This document shows, in pieces, positions 18,601 through 30,226 of a stretch of DNA of 34,425 bases. This DNA is from Paulinella micropora (taxonomy: Eukaryota; Cercozoa; Imbricatea; Euglyphida). The position numbers and the translations under genes were made by a program. The notes beneath the pieces were generated by a model, which saw only the letters and a program-made list of their open reading frames with translations, searched no databases and was not told the DNA's origin. The stretch spans positions 479,039-513,463 of the forward strand of contig BJOX01000308.1 in NCBI GenBank assembly GCA_009731375.1. Reading direction: 5' to 3'. Each line of letters opens with the position of its first letter. Positions within the stretch are counted from its first letter, which is position 1.

Positions 18601-21504
18601 TTTACGAAACAATTCGTAGTCGATACAGACGCATCTAAGTTTGCGATTGGGGCTGTATTACAACAAGAGGATGAGGAGAAGAAATTACGCCCAATCATGT
18701 TTATTAGTAGGAAGTTGTGTGCGGCGGAGAGAAACTATTGCACAAGGCAAAGAGAGGCGTTGGCGGTAGTATGGGCCCTCAAGAGGCTCAGAGAGTATTT
18801 GTGGGGAGGACCTCAATTTACTGTCAGAACTGATCATCATAACCTGTTATGGTTGATGAATCATGAACAGACGGGACGGCTGGCGCGGTGGCAAGCGTTC
18901 TTGTCTTGTTTCGATTTTACAATGGTCCATCTACCGGGAAAGCGAAATGTGGTCGCTGATAGCCTCTCTAGGCTAGAGTTTAACTCAGAAGTATCGGCGT
19001 TGGTGTCCACGGTGGAGATGGAAGACTTGTCCACTGACAAGGTGTATGAGGTCAGCCACATTGAGGCGATGGAGATGGCGAGTGGAGTCCGATATGACCG
19101 CACAGGTCTACGGTACAGTCCACAAGGCCCGGATCACGGGATATGTTGTGAGCTACATACCCAGGAGGACGCTGAGTGGTCCTATGAGGTATATGAGAAT
19201 GCGAAGGCGAACATAAGAGAGGAAGAGGAGACGCAGGAAGTTTATGCGGAGCCTCCTCAAGAGCGGAGAAGTGACCTAGACGATGACCCGGAAAGAATCG
19301 GGGTACGGCTAGAAGATGGTACTATCCATATAGCCTCGCCTACCGCATGGAGGCAACAACAGGCTCAAGATCCGGAGTTTAAAGAACTGATACAGTTATA
19401 TCAGAACCCGGATGAGCTACGGATGACGAAAGCGATCAAAGATCAGATGAAGGAGATGGGATGGAGAGATGGTCTACTGTGGTACAAGGGCCTTCACGGT
19501 CGCTATGCGTCACAGCCGGACAAATGGACCCTTTGGGTACCGGAGAGTCTGAGACGATTTATATTTGTCGCAGCCCACAATTGCCCACTTTTGGCGCATC
19601 CGGGTCGACAACGAACTCATATGTTCGTAGCGAGGCGATTCTGGTGGAAGAAGATGAAGGAGGAGATAGATCAGGCGGTGGATGCATGCATCCCGTGCAA
19701 GATAAACAAAACACCACTGAAGGCAAATTTCGGCCTGATTGGCGAATTTCCTCTTCATGCGGGGATGTTTGAGTTTATACACATTGATCATGTGGGACCT
19801 TTCCCAGAATCGAAGGATGGTTACAAATACCTCCTTACGGCTATTGACAGAGCCACCAACTATGTGTGGATCATCCCTGTCAAAGACGTTACCGGCAAGA
19901 CGACGGCCGAGGCGCTGATCGATAGGATCATCTCACAGATCGGAGTACCAAGAAAGATATGTTCTGATCGAGGCTCGGACTTTAATAACGAGGTCATCGA
20001 CAAACTATCTAAGTATTACGGGATGAAATGGCAATATGTTACTGCCTATAACCCGCGAGCAAATGGGAAAATCGAGCGGGTACACAGACCCCTCAAAGCC
20101 TCGCTAAAGATGTATTGCACGAAGAAGGAGAATCAAAGAGCATGGGTCGAGGCAGCACCATCATTTGCGTTTGCAATGAACTGTCTACCCTCTACGGCGT
20201 TAGGAGGCTCGAAGAGCTCAATCTCGCCATATCAGTTAGTATATGGGCGTGAGCCTGATATCCCGACTTCGCTCCTTCACCCAAAAGACACTTGGGCGGA
20301 TGCGGATGAGTTGTTTGGGATGAGACTTAGAGTGAAGATGGAGGCGGAACAAATAGTCAGGGCGCATAGAGAGGCGGAGCGCCGAAAGACTGATGCTGAA
20401 GGGGTGCGACAAGCGCACTTGGATCAGATCAAGTTCCAGGTCGGGGATATTGTACTATTGTACCATCCTCAAGTCCCGAAGGGAGTCAGCTCTAAGCTGT
20501 TCACTCACTGGAAAGGACCTTATCAGATTATGGAACAGACGGGACCTCTGAATTACAAGATCAGGGGTAGAGGGAAGGTGCAAATTGTGAATGTAAGAAG
20601 GCTGATTAAGTATGATCCCTTCTTACTGGAAGATGAATCCGTTGAGGAGGCGTTAAAACGGATGAAGGATGATTTCAAAGAGGTGCCGCCCATCCACAAG
20701 GAGGCTGGCATAGACCAAGACGATGCTTATCGGGCACCGATAGCTGAGAAGGAGGAGAGTGAGGTGGACAGCAAGGAGAAGACTGACCGCATAAGCGCGG
20801 TGGGGACTCAGTCCAAGTCTCCGCGAGAGCATAGCGGAAAGAAGGAGAAGATCACAGAGGCGCAGCTAAGGAGAGCGCGGAATGATCTTATCAACGACCA
20901 ACCGAGGAAGGCGATGAGGTCGATGAGATCAAAGGACGTCCACCAGGAGGAGGAGGGGACGGACACTGACCCAAACGCGGGCAACGTTGAGATTGTCCAT
21001 GAGCGATGGAAGGAAGGCGATGCGATAGCAACCATCGCATGGGTGAAAAATGTTTTCTATCTGATGAGACCAGCGGAACAACATGTCGCTGATGACACTC
21101 TCTCAGACTTATACTTGATGCGGGTCGTGGCGGTCCCACGACAGATGCGTGTCACACGGACACTCAAAATATCATCAGCCGCAAAGATAGTACAACCGAT
21201 ACTCCAGTTCTGGAGAAGTATGGACCCGGTTGAGGATCCAAAGGCAAGACATTATCTGCCAGTATATAAAGACGCAAAAAGTCTCGAGACATGGGATGAT
21301 ACAATTACTCCCAGAGACAAGGATTACACTGCGTGGACCATTCAGACACTGCCAAGAGGAGTGCTTGATGTCCCTTTTGAATTATCGTTGGGCGGAATCC
21401 CTAATAAGATCTGGGACATTCTCGAACAGTCAAAGTTCGATCTGACTTTTGTTGGTGGTCCTCCACCAGGCAAAGAAATCCGCGCCAGACGACGAAGGCA
21501 GTGA
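15691..21504 (+). CDS. pol: Pol polyprotein: protease-like, RT, RNase H, integrase, C-terminal extension
   Basis: 1937 codons from the UGA after gag to TGA 21502-21504. A retropepsin-like region lies at about 16200-16545, with D-T-M-A-N (Asp codon 16258-16260) where D-T/S-G-A is usual, and a typical C-terminal strand near LLSYDQLATMG. RT spans about 17640-18350, with VIDLKNGFWQI (Asp 17932) and YIDD (18166-18177). Some 15-20 extra residues seem to precede YIDD. RNase H is at about 18600-18975 with DTDAS, QREALAV, RTDHHN and ADSLSR. Integrase has an H-H-C-C zinc module (about 19576-19698) and a catalytic D-D(35)-E at codons 19786, 19966 and 20074. A GPY/F-like module (WKGPYQI, about 20509) follows. 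The last 290 or so residues have no family I recognise. It copies element RNA into DNA and inserts it. Expression is likely as a Gag-Pol readthrough fusion. Confidence 0.96.
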   Translation: MEGEEERKEKTVKFNPKVTVLSNAVVQTGPTLPLCENKDVGTQRLQPQGSLIPVHTARLPMITDANRKARLAMEARRPMADVSPRPSKQPRTDSMSTVAAGGEQKDNVCTQVPQDNVAQIVNAPVPQNNKNVNEVKQEEKKEELKNLETRLQNLERKVLVLAANIHRPDALCYTELYCETLKTILKVGNDTMANINIVGRKFFNRYRDWVDGNMKKSTGTLKGVSSRTDITGIITLTFKLKSARVYRMDLYVVPGYHGSILLSYDQLATMGAVIDCAARRVIYGVKRGEENDIDPFNATDSYEAYELSLATDHKKMAIAHEALEVYVHPHVVRPDELSWTDNWESQVCTVTVPTCHWDKKSIDDLIEKRKEEIICVAQRSPSLARFAEGVGTDVHITNGYCFHAKVGEEKREAFVPRRTGRIPDTPPETIKSFITDFWGDEPTWPRSLSEVKKCLRTLFENNKPYTIILPYNEKAIWAQEIRDRLIDHPIPVPSRKQQLVVACRMGTREQSSAYKRKLRDLDKLKLIPQAFTCFDGFYTRKAPLQYARLIDMLVELGKDDEPDTVTYEKTGLDDVSEEDLGLEEDREPLKQHKQMSDEDFQEAARKILEEGVGTEKEKELLKAKLEANKEIFDPPHAGGVKPEDFTAVIYKIPGAEPSPAPRRANLSIHEAKIAEELARQLLNEDFIERSTSPIVSQPRIVPKPGGEWRLTVNYARVNKVLEEERNPLPTLEEGRRVLRNAKFYSVIDLKNGFWQIPLEEKSRWLTAFVVGMEIYQWKVLPMGLKQAPGLFQKAMQKMLSSQYDDLSDGGFMRRRGQKAGEYAFCYIDDIIVYSNTMEEHIDHLSDIFRRIGAFGLKCNLKKCQLAKTSVTYLGYEISHNRVSISKEKREEIMNRPIPKNRTELHSFLAMAQYYSQFIPDWGATRAKVEKMIDFGDFEKWDEEALQAFHALKDLIYKDPKDGGLVLTMPDFTKQFVVDTDASKFAIGAVLQQEDEEKKLRPIMFISRKLCAAERNYCTRQREALAVVWALKRLREYLWGGPQFTVRTDHHNLLWLMNHEQTGRLARWQAFLSCFDFTMVHLPGKRNVVADSLSRLEFNSEVSALVSTVEMEDLSTDKVYEVSHIEAMEMASGVRYDRTGLRYSPQGPDHGICCELHTQEDAEWSYEVYENAKANIREEEETQEVYAEPPQERRSDLDDDPERIGVRLEDGTIHIASPTAWRQQQAQDPEFKELIQLYQNPDELRMTKAIKDQMKEMGWRDGLLWYKGLHGRYASQPDKWTLWVPESLRRFIFVAAHNCPLLAHPGRQRTHMFVARRFWWKKMKEEIDQAVDACIPCKINKTPLKANFGLIGEFPLHAGMFEFIHIDHVGPFPESKDGYKYLLTAIDRATNYVWIIPVKDVTGKTTAEALIDRIISQIGVPRKICSDRGSDFNNEVIDKLSKYYGMKWQYVTAYNPRANGKIERVHRPLKASLKMYCTKKENQRAWVEAAPSFAFAMNCLPSTALGGSKSSISPYQLVYGREPDIPTSLLHPKDTWADADELFGMRLRVKMEAEQIVRAHREAERRKTDAEGVRQAHLDQIKFQVGDIVLLYHPQVPKGVSSKLFTHWKGPYQIMEQTGPLNYKIRGRGKVQIVNVRRLIKYDPFLLEDESVEEALKRMKDDFKEVPPIHKEAGIDQDDAYRAPIAEKEESEVDSKEKTDRISAVGTQSKSPREHSGKKEKITEAQLRRARNDLINDQPRKAMRSMRSKDVHQEEEGTDTDPNAGNVEIVHERWKEGDAIATIAWVKNVFYLMRPAEQHVADDTLSDLYLMRVVAVPRQMRVTRTLKISSAAKIVQPILQFWRSMDPVEDPKARHYLPVYKDAKSLETWDDTITPRDKDYTAWTIQTLPRGVLDVPFELSLGGIPNKIWDILEQSKFDLTFVGGPPPGKEIRARRRRQ
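15721..15749 (+). promoter_or_regulatory. Hairpin downstream of the gag UGA
   Basis: ACTGTGA (15721-15727) can pair with TCACAGT (15743-15749). Inside it TTTA (15730-15733) pairs with TAAA (15738-15741) around an ACCC loop. It starts 31 nt after the stop codon. Structures downstream of leaky stops stimulate readthrough in retroviruses, usually at a shorter spacing, so a role here is a hypothesis. The CCC loop could also pair with the G-rich stretch at 15692-15700. Confidence 0.4.
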
Positions 21505-22335
21505 CAAAGAAACTATTTTTCTTTATGCGTCTCAAATAAACTGATTGATTGCCCACGGCGTATCATGATTTGATCATGCATCATCAGTTATCAATATGAA
21601 TATTAAAAAGACTCAGTGATATAACTTGGCATTCGATCGCAACATACGAGTGCGAAAGGTCGATCGACGATGATACTACACCGTATACGGGGATCGCTAG
21701 TGTATTGAGCGATGGTGTTCCCGGGTATGACCCTTTCCAAGTCCTGGGATGATGTTCTCGAAAATGAAATGTTCTCTGAAACTTTCATTAAATTATTTTT
21801 TACGATAGATTATATACTGTCGTACCTGAGCACGGTCAATCTCTACTTGTGTCGGTATATCGCAGGGTCGGGTACATACACCTCGACTTCGGATATAGCT
21901 ATTAGGACTGGCCCCCTAATACTATATCATAGGATATCCGCCTTATACAAGGGTATGTCATTAAAAAAGACAATGTACTTACGATCTCCCTGTGAATAAT
22001 AATAATAATAATGATAATGATAAGAAGAAGAAGGAGATCAAAGGGGGAATCGTACTACAGCACCACGTTGCTTGTTTTTTTTTATTAATTGTACGTTTGT
22101 TCTTGACATACTGCCGAAAAAAAAAAAGAAAAAAAAAGAAATTGAGGGGAAGGAGTTCAAAATTTACAAGAAAGGCTAGAGAATCCGCTTTGACGTGCCG
22201 TATGAGGATATATTTATCGTCTTTTAGCGTCTATCCGTGGGTCGATGCGCTGTGTGGCATGACTCCATAGCGCATACTATTTGCAGAAAGAAATCAGAAG
22301 GTGTATGACGAAAATGCTATTTCCGTCATAAAATC
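21505..22335 (+). other. Retrotransposon 3' noncoding region
   Basis: About 830 bp between pol and the polypurine tract. It holds AATAAA near 21535, an AAT/GAT repeat at about 21994-22022 and A-rich tracts at 22115-22145. No envelope or other gene was recognised; the small open frames look incidental. Confidence 0.75.
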
Positions 22336-22347
22336 GGGAGGGGGTAC
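22336..22347 (+). other. Polypurine tract
   Basis: GGGAGGGGGTAC lies directly before the 3' LTR at the position where plus-strand DNA priming is expected. Confidence 0.8.
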
Positions 22348-22588
22348 TGTAGGCATCACCCCCCGGATAGCCGGTAAAAAAAACCTTTTCCTGGTGACAG
22401 GTGCACCAGCTTGTTTTTCAGTATTATTTGTCCGGATTGGGACCTGATGCCATTTTATTCCTGGTCTGTTGCCGTTTTCCTTTTTTTGGCTTCACTGAGC
22501 TAATACAACGAGACATCATTCTCATTCTTGAGGACTGTGTTTGGTTGTATTACCGACTTTTTTTCGAGCTATCGTTGGGGGCATTACA
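22348..22588 (+). repeat. 3' LTR
   Basis: Begins TGTAGGCATCACCCCCCGG and ends GGGGGCATTACA. It is nearly identical to the 5' LTR and followed by AAAG, the same four bases that precede the 5' LTR. Confidence 0.96.
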
Positions 22589-22592
22589 AAAG

Positions 22593-22835
22593 AGAGAAAG
22601 GAGAATCAAGATAAGCAATAGAAGCCAGAGAAGTCCAGACTCGTGACTAGAAAGGTAAAGACTAAACATATGACACGAGTGAAGAAGGGGAACAGCATTG
22701 AAGAATAAACTTGAAGAAAAAGGAGGGAGCTTAATAAGTTGGCGATACAGAATATTAGAAGCCAGTTTATTGTGTCACAAGCGTCCTCAGTAGACTAATT
22801 AACCAGCTCCACACGTTCTTTAATACAGAATTATC
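22593..22835. other. Unique flank of retrotransposon
   Basis: No gene or repeat recognised. It is A-rich near the insertion junction. Confidence 0.6.
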
Positions 22836-22963
22836 AGCTATTCTCACAAAAGGCATACGATTGTCATCGTGCAAGAAAGGGAGCGAGGGTCGAACGCCGC
22901 ATCAGTCCTTTGATCTTTCATATTTTCTGGTTAAGCATTGGTTTTTAAATAAAATAATAAATT
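22836..22963. repeat. 130 bp dispersed repeat, copy 2
   Basis: Shares CTCACAAAAGGCA, AGAAAGGGAGCGAGGGTCGA and CCTTTGATCTTTCA with the copy at 11531, but differs in the middle (CGCCGCATCAGT in place of CGATCGGT). Confidence 0.8.
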
Positions 22964-23560
22964 AATAACTCAGTAGTTAACCAGACAACAACAAAAATTA
23001 GTTTTTCATTTTTGTGTCAGATTTTCATTTTTGTGACAGTTTTTCATTTTTGTGACAAAAATTCAAATTTTCAAATTTAACGGTAACATTTCGCGAAAAT
23101 TTACGATATTTTGCGGACGAATATAGCAGTTAATTTGAAAAATTCAAATTTTCACCCAAAATCAAAATTCCAACTAAAACTGAAATTCCAACCAAAACAG
23201 AAAAATCAATTTTTTTTGTTGTCTTGAATGTCACCAGCAATATTAATAACTCACTACAGACACTGCAGAAGCCCGCCAAACGAACGAAACAGTTCTGACT
23301 GCAGTCTAAGTCCAGTCACTGGTAAAAGGGCATCCGCACGGGACAAATAGGCTTTAGCGTTAGAAGATTAGTTACTACTAATCATAAAATTATTTTTCTC
23401 AGTGAATTCAGAATAGTTCTAGTTAAACTAATTAGCGTAACGGACGTAACGAACGATATTGACATTGAGCGTTGAGCCATAACAATTGATTGGCAGTTAT
23501 AGTGAGAGTCTTAATTGTGCGTTTTTATTAAGATTTCGGATCCGGCAGAGCCGACGTGTT
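22964..23560. other. AT-rich noncoding stretch with three short tandem repeats
   Basis: Three direct repeats of about 19 bp built on TTTTCATTTTTGTG(T/A)CA lie at about 22999-23058. AAATTC/AATTTTCAAAT words follow to 23220. The remainder to 23560 shows no gene. Confidence 0.7.
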
Positions 23561-23697
23561 GAAGCGCGCACAGCAGTCCTCACAAAGGCAAACGATTGTC
23601 TTTCACAAGAGAGGGTGCGAGGGTCGAACGATCGGTCCTTTGATCTGTCACGTTTTCTGATTAAGCATTTCTTGTTATTAAATAATATTAAATAATG
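23561..23697. repeat. 130 bp dispersed repeat, copy 3
   Basis: Closest to copy 1: GAAGCGCGCACA, AAAGGCAAACGATTGTCTT, GCGAGGGTCGAACGATCGGT and a TTATTAAATAATA end. It lies in the same orientation as the other two copies. Confidence 0.82.
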
Positions 23698-23865
23698 ATA
23701 GATTTAAATAGACAGGTGGTTTGGCCCGCAGAGCATGTGTACCTGAAGCAGTAAGAGGGGGCGCCTACGCCCACCAGCGCGTTCAAGATTTAAGTCAAGC
23801 TAAGCAAACTTCTGAAAATTATCACTGACGGAGAATATTATGTCTATCTATAATAGCTATCTGTC

Positions 23866-23917
<52 letters not shown>

Positions 23918-23935
23918 CATTCGCAAAAATTGCAC

Positions 23936-23972
<37 letters not shown>

Positions 23973-23973
23973 G

Positions 23974-24006
<33 letters not shown>

Positions 24007-24048
24007 ATATTATACATATCGTACTGCCCGTCTAATTGGTGGATTTTG

Positions 24049-24109
<61 letters not shown>
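23698..24109. repeat. Start of satellite region: TATC, TACATA and TA tracts
   Basis: About 150 bp of unique DNA leads into (CTAT)n at 23860-23920, (TACATA)n at 23935-24006 and (TA)n at 24050-24109. Confidence 0.9.
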
Positions 24110-24112
<3 letters not shown>

Positions 24113-24289
24113 TGGGAAGCGATTGATAGACTGAGCTCGTTATTACTATATGTATATACATACACATATATATATTATATATATACATATATACATATAT
24201 ATACATTTATATATACATATATATATAATATGTATGTATATATATATATGTATATATATATATTGATGGACTGAGGTCGTTGTTGCTGG

Positions 24290-24325
<36 letters not shown>

Positions 24326-24376
24326 GTGTAAGTATTGATGGACTGAAGCGGTTGATAGACTGCGCTCGTTATTGAA

Positions 24377-24467
<91 letters not shown>

Positions 24468-24501
24468 CTGAAGCGGTTGATAGACTGCGCTCGTTACTGC
24501 A

Positions 24502-24567
<66 letters not shown>

Positions 24568-24608
24568 ATGGACTGAAGAGGTTGATAGACTGAGCTCGTT
24601 AATGGAAG

Positions 24609-24654
<46 letters not shown>

Positions 24655-24711
24655 ATGTATATATATATATAGATGGACTGAAGCGGTTGATAGACTGCGC
24701 TCGTTACTGCA

Positions 24712-24775
<64 letters not shown>

Positions 24776-24813
24776 ATGGACTGAAGAGGTTGATAGACTG
24801 AGCTCGTTACTGT

Positions 24814-24876
<63 letters not shown>

Positions 24877-24910
24877 TATATATATATATATTTATTCATT
24901 TATCATATAA

Positions 24911-24941
<31 letters not shown>

Positions 24942-24992
24942 ATATATATTGATGGACTGAAGCGGTTGATAGACTGCGCTCGTTACTGCAGG
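24110..24992 (+). repeat. Minisatellite family A: 45 bp core alternating with (TA)n
   Basis: Eight cores begin near 24110, 24263, 24335, 24462, 24565, 24671, 24773 and 24949. The consensus starts GATGGACTGAAGCGGTTGAT and continues AGACTGCGCTCGTTACTGCA. The cores are separated by (TA)n, in one place joined by (GA)n. Two variants (AAGCGG with CTGCGC, and AAGAGG with CTGAGC) alternate between 24462 and 24817, giving a higher-order period near 208 bp. Confidence 0.92.
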
Positions 24993-25746
<754 letters not shown>

Positions 25747-26160
25747 ATGTTTGATCTATGGGCGTGGCATAGCTGTAAAAGCCATAAGCCTCCTATACTA
25801 CCCACGGGCAGGAACTCTCAGCACTTCACAAGCTGCACACCAACCATCCGCTCGGGTTCAAGCCGAAAGGTAGCCGAACCCTTGAGCTGTACAGGAACAA
25901 CGACTAAAAAGACTAGGGGCGTGTGCGATAAGGAGATGATGACAAGATCAAGCCGAGGTTTCGGGAGTTCACGCTCCTTGTCAGTTACCTTATACAACCT
26001 CGACTTCAACTCTTTGCATCACGACCCTGGTCCCTCGACGAGAGTTGGTCGTCTGTTAGCCCTGCGCTGCGCGCGATCAACGGCGGACACGAAACCGTCG
26101 TTATAGGGTGTTTAGTTTTAGGCCGGAGCACTGAGCAGCTGGCCCCTTACGTCCCCCCGG
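25747..26160. other. Unique island between GATA tracts, SINE-like promoter words
   Basis: About 410 bp of non-repetitive, GC-richer sequence. TGGCATAGCTGT (25765-25776) fits the polymerase III A-box consensus at all but its last base, and GGTTCAAGCCG (25855-25865) resembles a B box, 78 nt apart. This could be a tRNA-derived retroposon. A 119-codon open frame here has no recognisable domain and is not called as a gene. Confidence 0.35.
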
Positions 26161-26180
26161 AGATAGATAGATAGATAGAC

Positions 26181-26244
<64 letters not shown>
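26161..26244. repeat. (GATA)n tract
   Basis: A GATA tract adjoining the 3' side of the minus-strand 460 bp dispersed element. Confidence 0.95.
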
Positions 26245-26702
26245 GAGATATCGACTAATGTCAGAAAAAAGGAGCTTCTGATTTCGTCAACCAAGGAAGT
26301 CTGTGGGTAAAGTATTAACCCGATGCCCAGCTAAGCCGTGATGTTTGCACGGAAGGGACTGATACAGGCGATACCAAAGCTCCCTAGTACCAGGCGGGGC
26401 CAGGGCTCGTTCCATAAGCGCCCCTTGCAGAACGAGCTCCCACCTCCATTACAGAGGACCCAGTAAGCAGATGGAGTTTCGAGACTGTTCGACAGTCTAG
26501 TATAAACCGACAGAGCACTGTGGGTTTTATTCCGGGCTCAACAAGCGAGAAAGGGCACCCTGAGGGAACAGGATTGTGCTTCCCGTCGCTATTTCGGCAT
26601 GTGACTTATAGGCGTATGGCTAGGCACACATAAGGCACCCCACCACGGGCCCAGCACACCCACACCATCCCCTAATTCTCTGTCTGTCGACAGATGGCAC
26701 CC

Positions 26703-26705
<3 letters not shown>
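26245..26705 (-). mobile_element. 460 bp dispersed element, copy 1
   Basis: Full-length copy in reverse orientation of the element at 32208-32668. In its own direction it starts near the palindrome CTGTCGACAG, holds a second palindrome (GACTGT-TCG-ACAGTC in the + strand) and ends GATATCTCATC, followed by a TATC tract (GATA on the + strand). It has no long frame and appears noncoding. Confidence 0.85.
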
Positions 26706-26776
<71 letters not shown>

Positions 26777-26819
26777 TATAGTAGATAGATATATAGATAT
26801 ATAGATAGATAATAGATAG

Positions 26820-26894
<75 letters not shown>

Positions 26895-26973
26895 GTAGGT
26901 AGGTAGGTAGGTAGGTAGGTAGGTAGGTAGGTAGGTAGGTAGGTAGATAGATAGATAGATAGATAGATAGATG

Positions 26974-27017
<44 letters not shown>
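26706..27017. repeat. GATA and GTAG tetranucleotide block
   Basis: GATA repeats with variant ATAGATAT stretches near 26775-26820 and a (GTAG)n block at about 26894-26943. Confidence 0.95.
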
Positions 27018-27100
27018 TTACGTTTGCATGTCTCTTCGCCAAATGACCTTGCCAATTATCTCTTAGATATATAGATATATACACAGATAGACAGATAGAC

Positions 27101-27131
<31 letters not shown>

Positions 27132-27132
27132 C

Positions 27133-27209
<77 letters not shown>

Positions 27210-27250
27210 CATAATACGTGTGCATGTCTATTTGCCAGATGACCTTACCA

Positions 27251-27312
<62 letters not shown>

Positions 27313-27375
27313 CCGATAGATAGATAATAATTACGTTTGCATGTCGCTTCGCCAGATGACCTTGCCAATTATCTT

Positions 27376-27417
<42 letters not shown>

Positions 27418-27496
27418 CAGATAGATAGATAATAATTACGTTTGCATGTCGCTTCGCCAGATGAACTTGCCAATTATCTTTCTATCTATCTATCTG

Positions 27497-27542
<46 letters not shown>

Positions 27543-27619
27543 CAGATAGATAGATAACAATTACGTTTGCATGTCGCTTCGCCAGATGACCTTGCCAATT
27601 ATCTATCTATCTATCTATC

Positions 27620-27654
<35 letters not shown>

Positions 27655-27738
27655 CAGATAGATAGATAATAATTACGTTTGCATGTCGCTTCGACAGATG
27701 ACCTTGCCAAGTATCTTTGGGGGCACTATATATATAGT

Positions 27739-27796
<58 letters not shown>

Positions 27797-27801
27797 CAGA
27801 C

Positions 27802-27882
<81 letters not shown>

Positions 27883-27928
27883 NNNNNNNNNNCTCTTCGC
27901 TAGATGACCTTGCCAATTATCTTGGGAG

Positions 27929-27985
<57 letters not shown>

Positions 27986-28029
27986 TATATGGGTGTGCGC
28001 CAAATGACCTTGCAAATTATCTTTGGGAG

Positions 28030-28083
<54 letters not shown>

Positions 28084-28123
28084 TTCGCCAAATGACCTTG
28101 GCAATTACATTTGGGAGCACTAT
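27018..28123 (+). repeat. Minisatellite family B: 35-45 bp core with tetranucleotide or TA blocks
   Basis: Nine cores occur near 27018, 27214, 27330, 27436, 27560, 27672, 27893, 27995 and 28082. The consensus is TTACGTTTGCATGTCGCTTC followed by GCCAGATGACCTTGCCAATT. In the first cores the linker is (CTAT)n then a short GATA stretch. In the last cores it is (TA)n with the extra word TTTGGGAGCACTATA. The four copies from 27330 to 27672 have a period of about 106-124 bp. A ten-N gap lies at 27883-27892. Confidence 0.92.
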
Positions 28124-29095
<972 letters not shown>

Positions 29096-29186
29096 GTAGC
29101 AGAAGAGTAGGCCTATATATACATACATATATATATATACATAATTATTTCACTCGATAGATAGATAGATAGATAGTTAGATAGAC

Positions 29187-29269
<83 letters not shown>

Positions 29270-29452
29270 GGTAAGATAGAGATATGATAGAGATAAGATA
29301 GAGATAAGATAAGATAAGATAAGATAAGATAAGATAAGATAAGATAAGATAAGATAAGATAAGATAAGATAAGATAAGATAAGATAAGATGAGATAAGAT
29401 GAGATAAGATGAGATAAGATAAGACATGAGATGAGATGAGATGAGATTATAT

Positions 29453-29514
<62 letters not shown>

Positions 29515-29571
29515 TAGGCAGGTAGGTAGGTAGGTAGGTAGGTAGATGGATGAATGGTGTTCCTGAGAGAG

Positions 29572-29619
<48 letters not shown>

Positions 29620-29661
29620 TGTGTGTGTGTGTGTGTATGAGAGAGAAAGAGAGAAAGAGAG

Positions 29662-29729
<68 letters not shown>

Positions 29730-30001
29730 TAGATAGATAGATAGAGATAGAGATAGAGAGAGAGAGAGAGAGAAATGGTACAGATAAGAAAAACACCTCC
29801 AATGGCACATCCCACAACGATTACCTACATGCATATATACATACATATTATATATATATATATATGTATATATATGTGAGAGATGGTAGAGATAAGAATA
29901 ACACCTCCAATGGCACATCCCATTATGTATGTATGTATGTATGTATGTATGTATGTGGGCAATACTTAGTGTGTGTGTGTGTGTGTGTGCGTGCGTGCGT
30001 G

Positions 30002-30038
<37 letters not shown>

Positions 30039-30131
30039 GATGAGAGGAGGAGGAAAAAAAAAGGAGGAAGCAAGAAGGGTAGATAGATAGGTAGATAGAT
30101 AGGTAGGTAGGTAGGTAGGTAGGTAGGTAGG

Positions 30132-30219
<88 letters not shown>

Positions 30220-30226
30220 CCACCCA
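29096..30226. repeat. GATA, GATAA, GA, GTAT and GT tracts with a short duplicated unique segment
   Basis: GATA tracts, a pentanucleotide (GATAA)n block at about 29290-29425, GATA, GTAG, GA, GTAT and GT blocks follow each other. A unique segment with AACACCTCCAATGGCACATC occurs twice (about 29770-29812 and 29880-29925). Confidence 0.92.

Larger units (their letters stand above)
11965..22588 (+). mobile_element. Ty3/gypsy-type LTR retrotransposon, apparently complete
   Basis: Element of 10,624 bp with two 240 bp LTRs, primer-binding site, gag, pol and polypurine tract in canonical order. The domain order protease-RT-RNase H-integrase and the YIDD and D-D(35)-E motifs place it in Ty3/gypsy (Metaviridae-like) elements. 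The four bases AAAG flank both ends (11961-11964 and 22589-22592) and look like a short target-site duplication. No envelope-like gene was found. Apart from the single UGA between gag and pol, both frames are open, so this copy could be or recently was active. Confidence 0.95.

Noticed and set aside
21712-21999. Possible third frame (envelope-like) after pol
   Set aside because: Short, no signal peptide followed by a fusion or membrane segment, and it ends in an AAT repeat; looks incidental.
24110-24992. Regularly spaced repeats resembling a CRISPR array
   Set aside because: The spacers are pure TA microsatellite, the repeats vary and the context is eukaryotic with introns and LTR elements.
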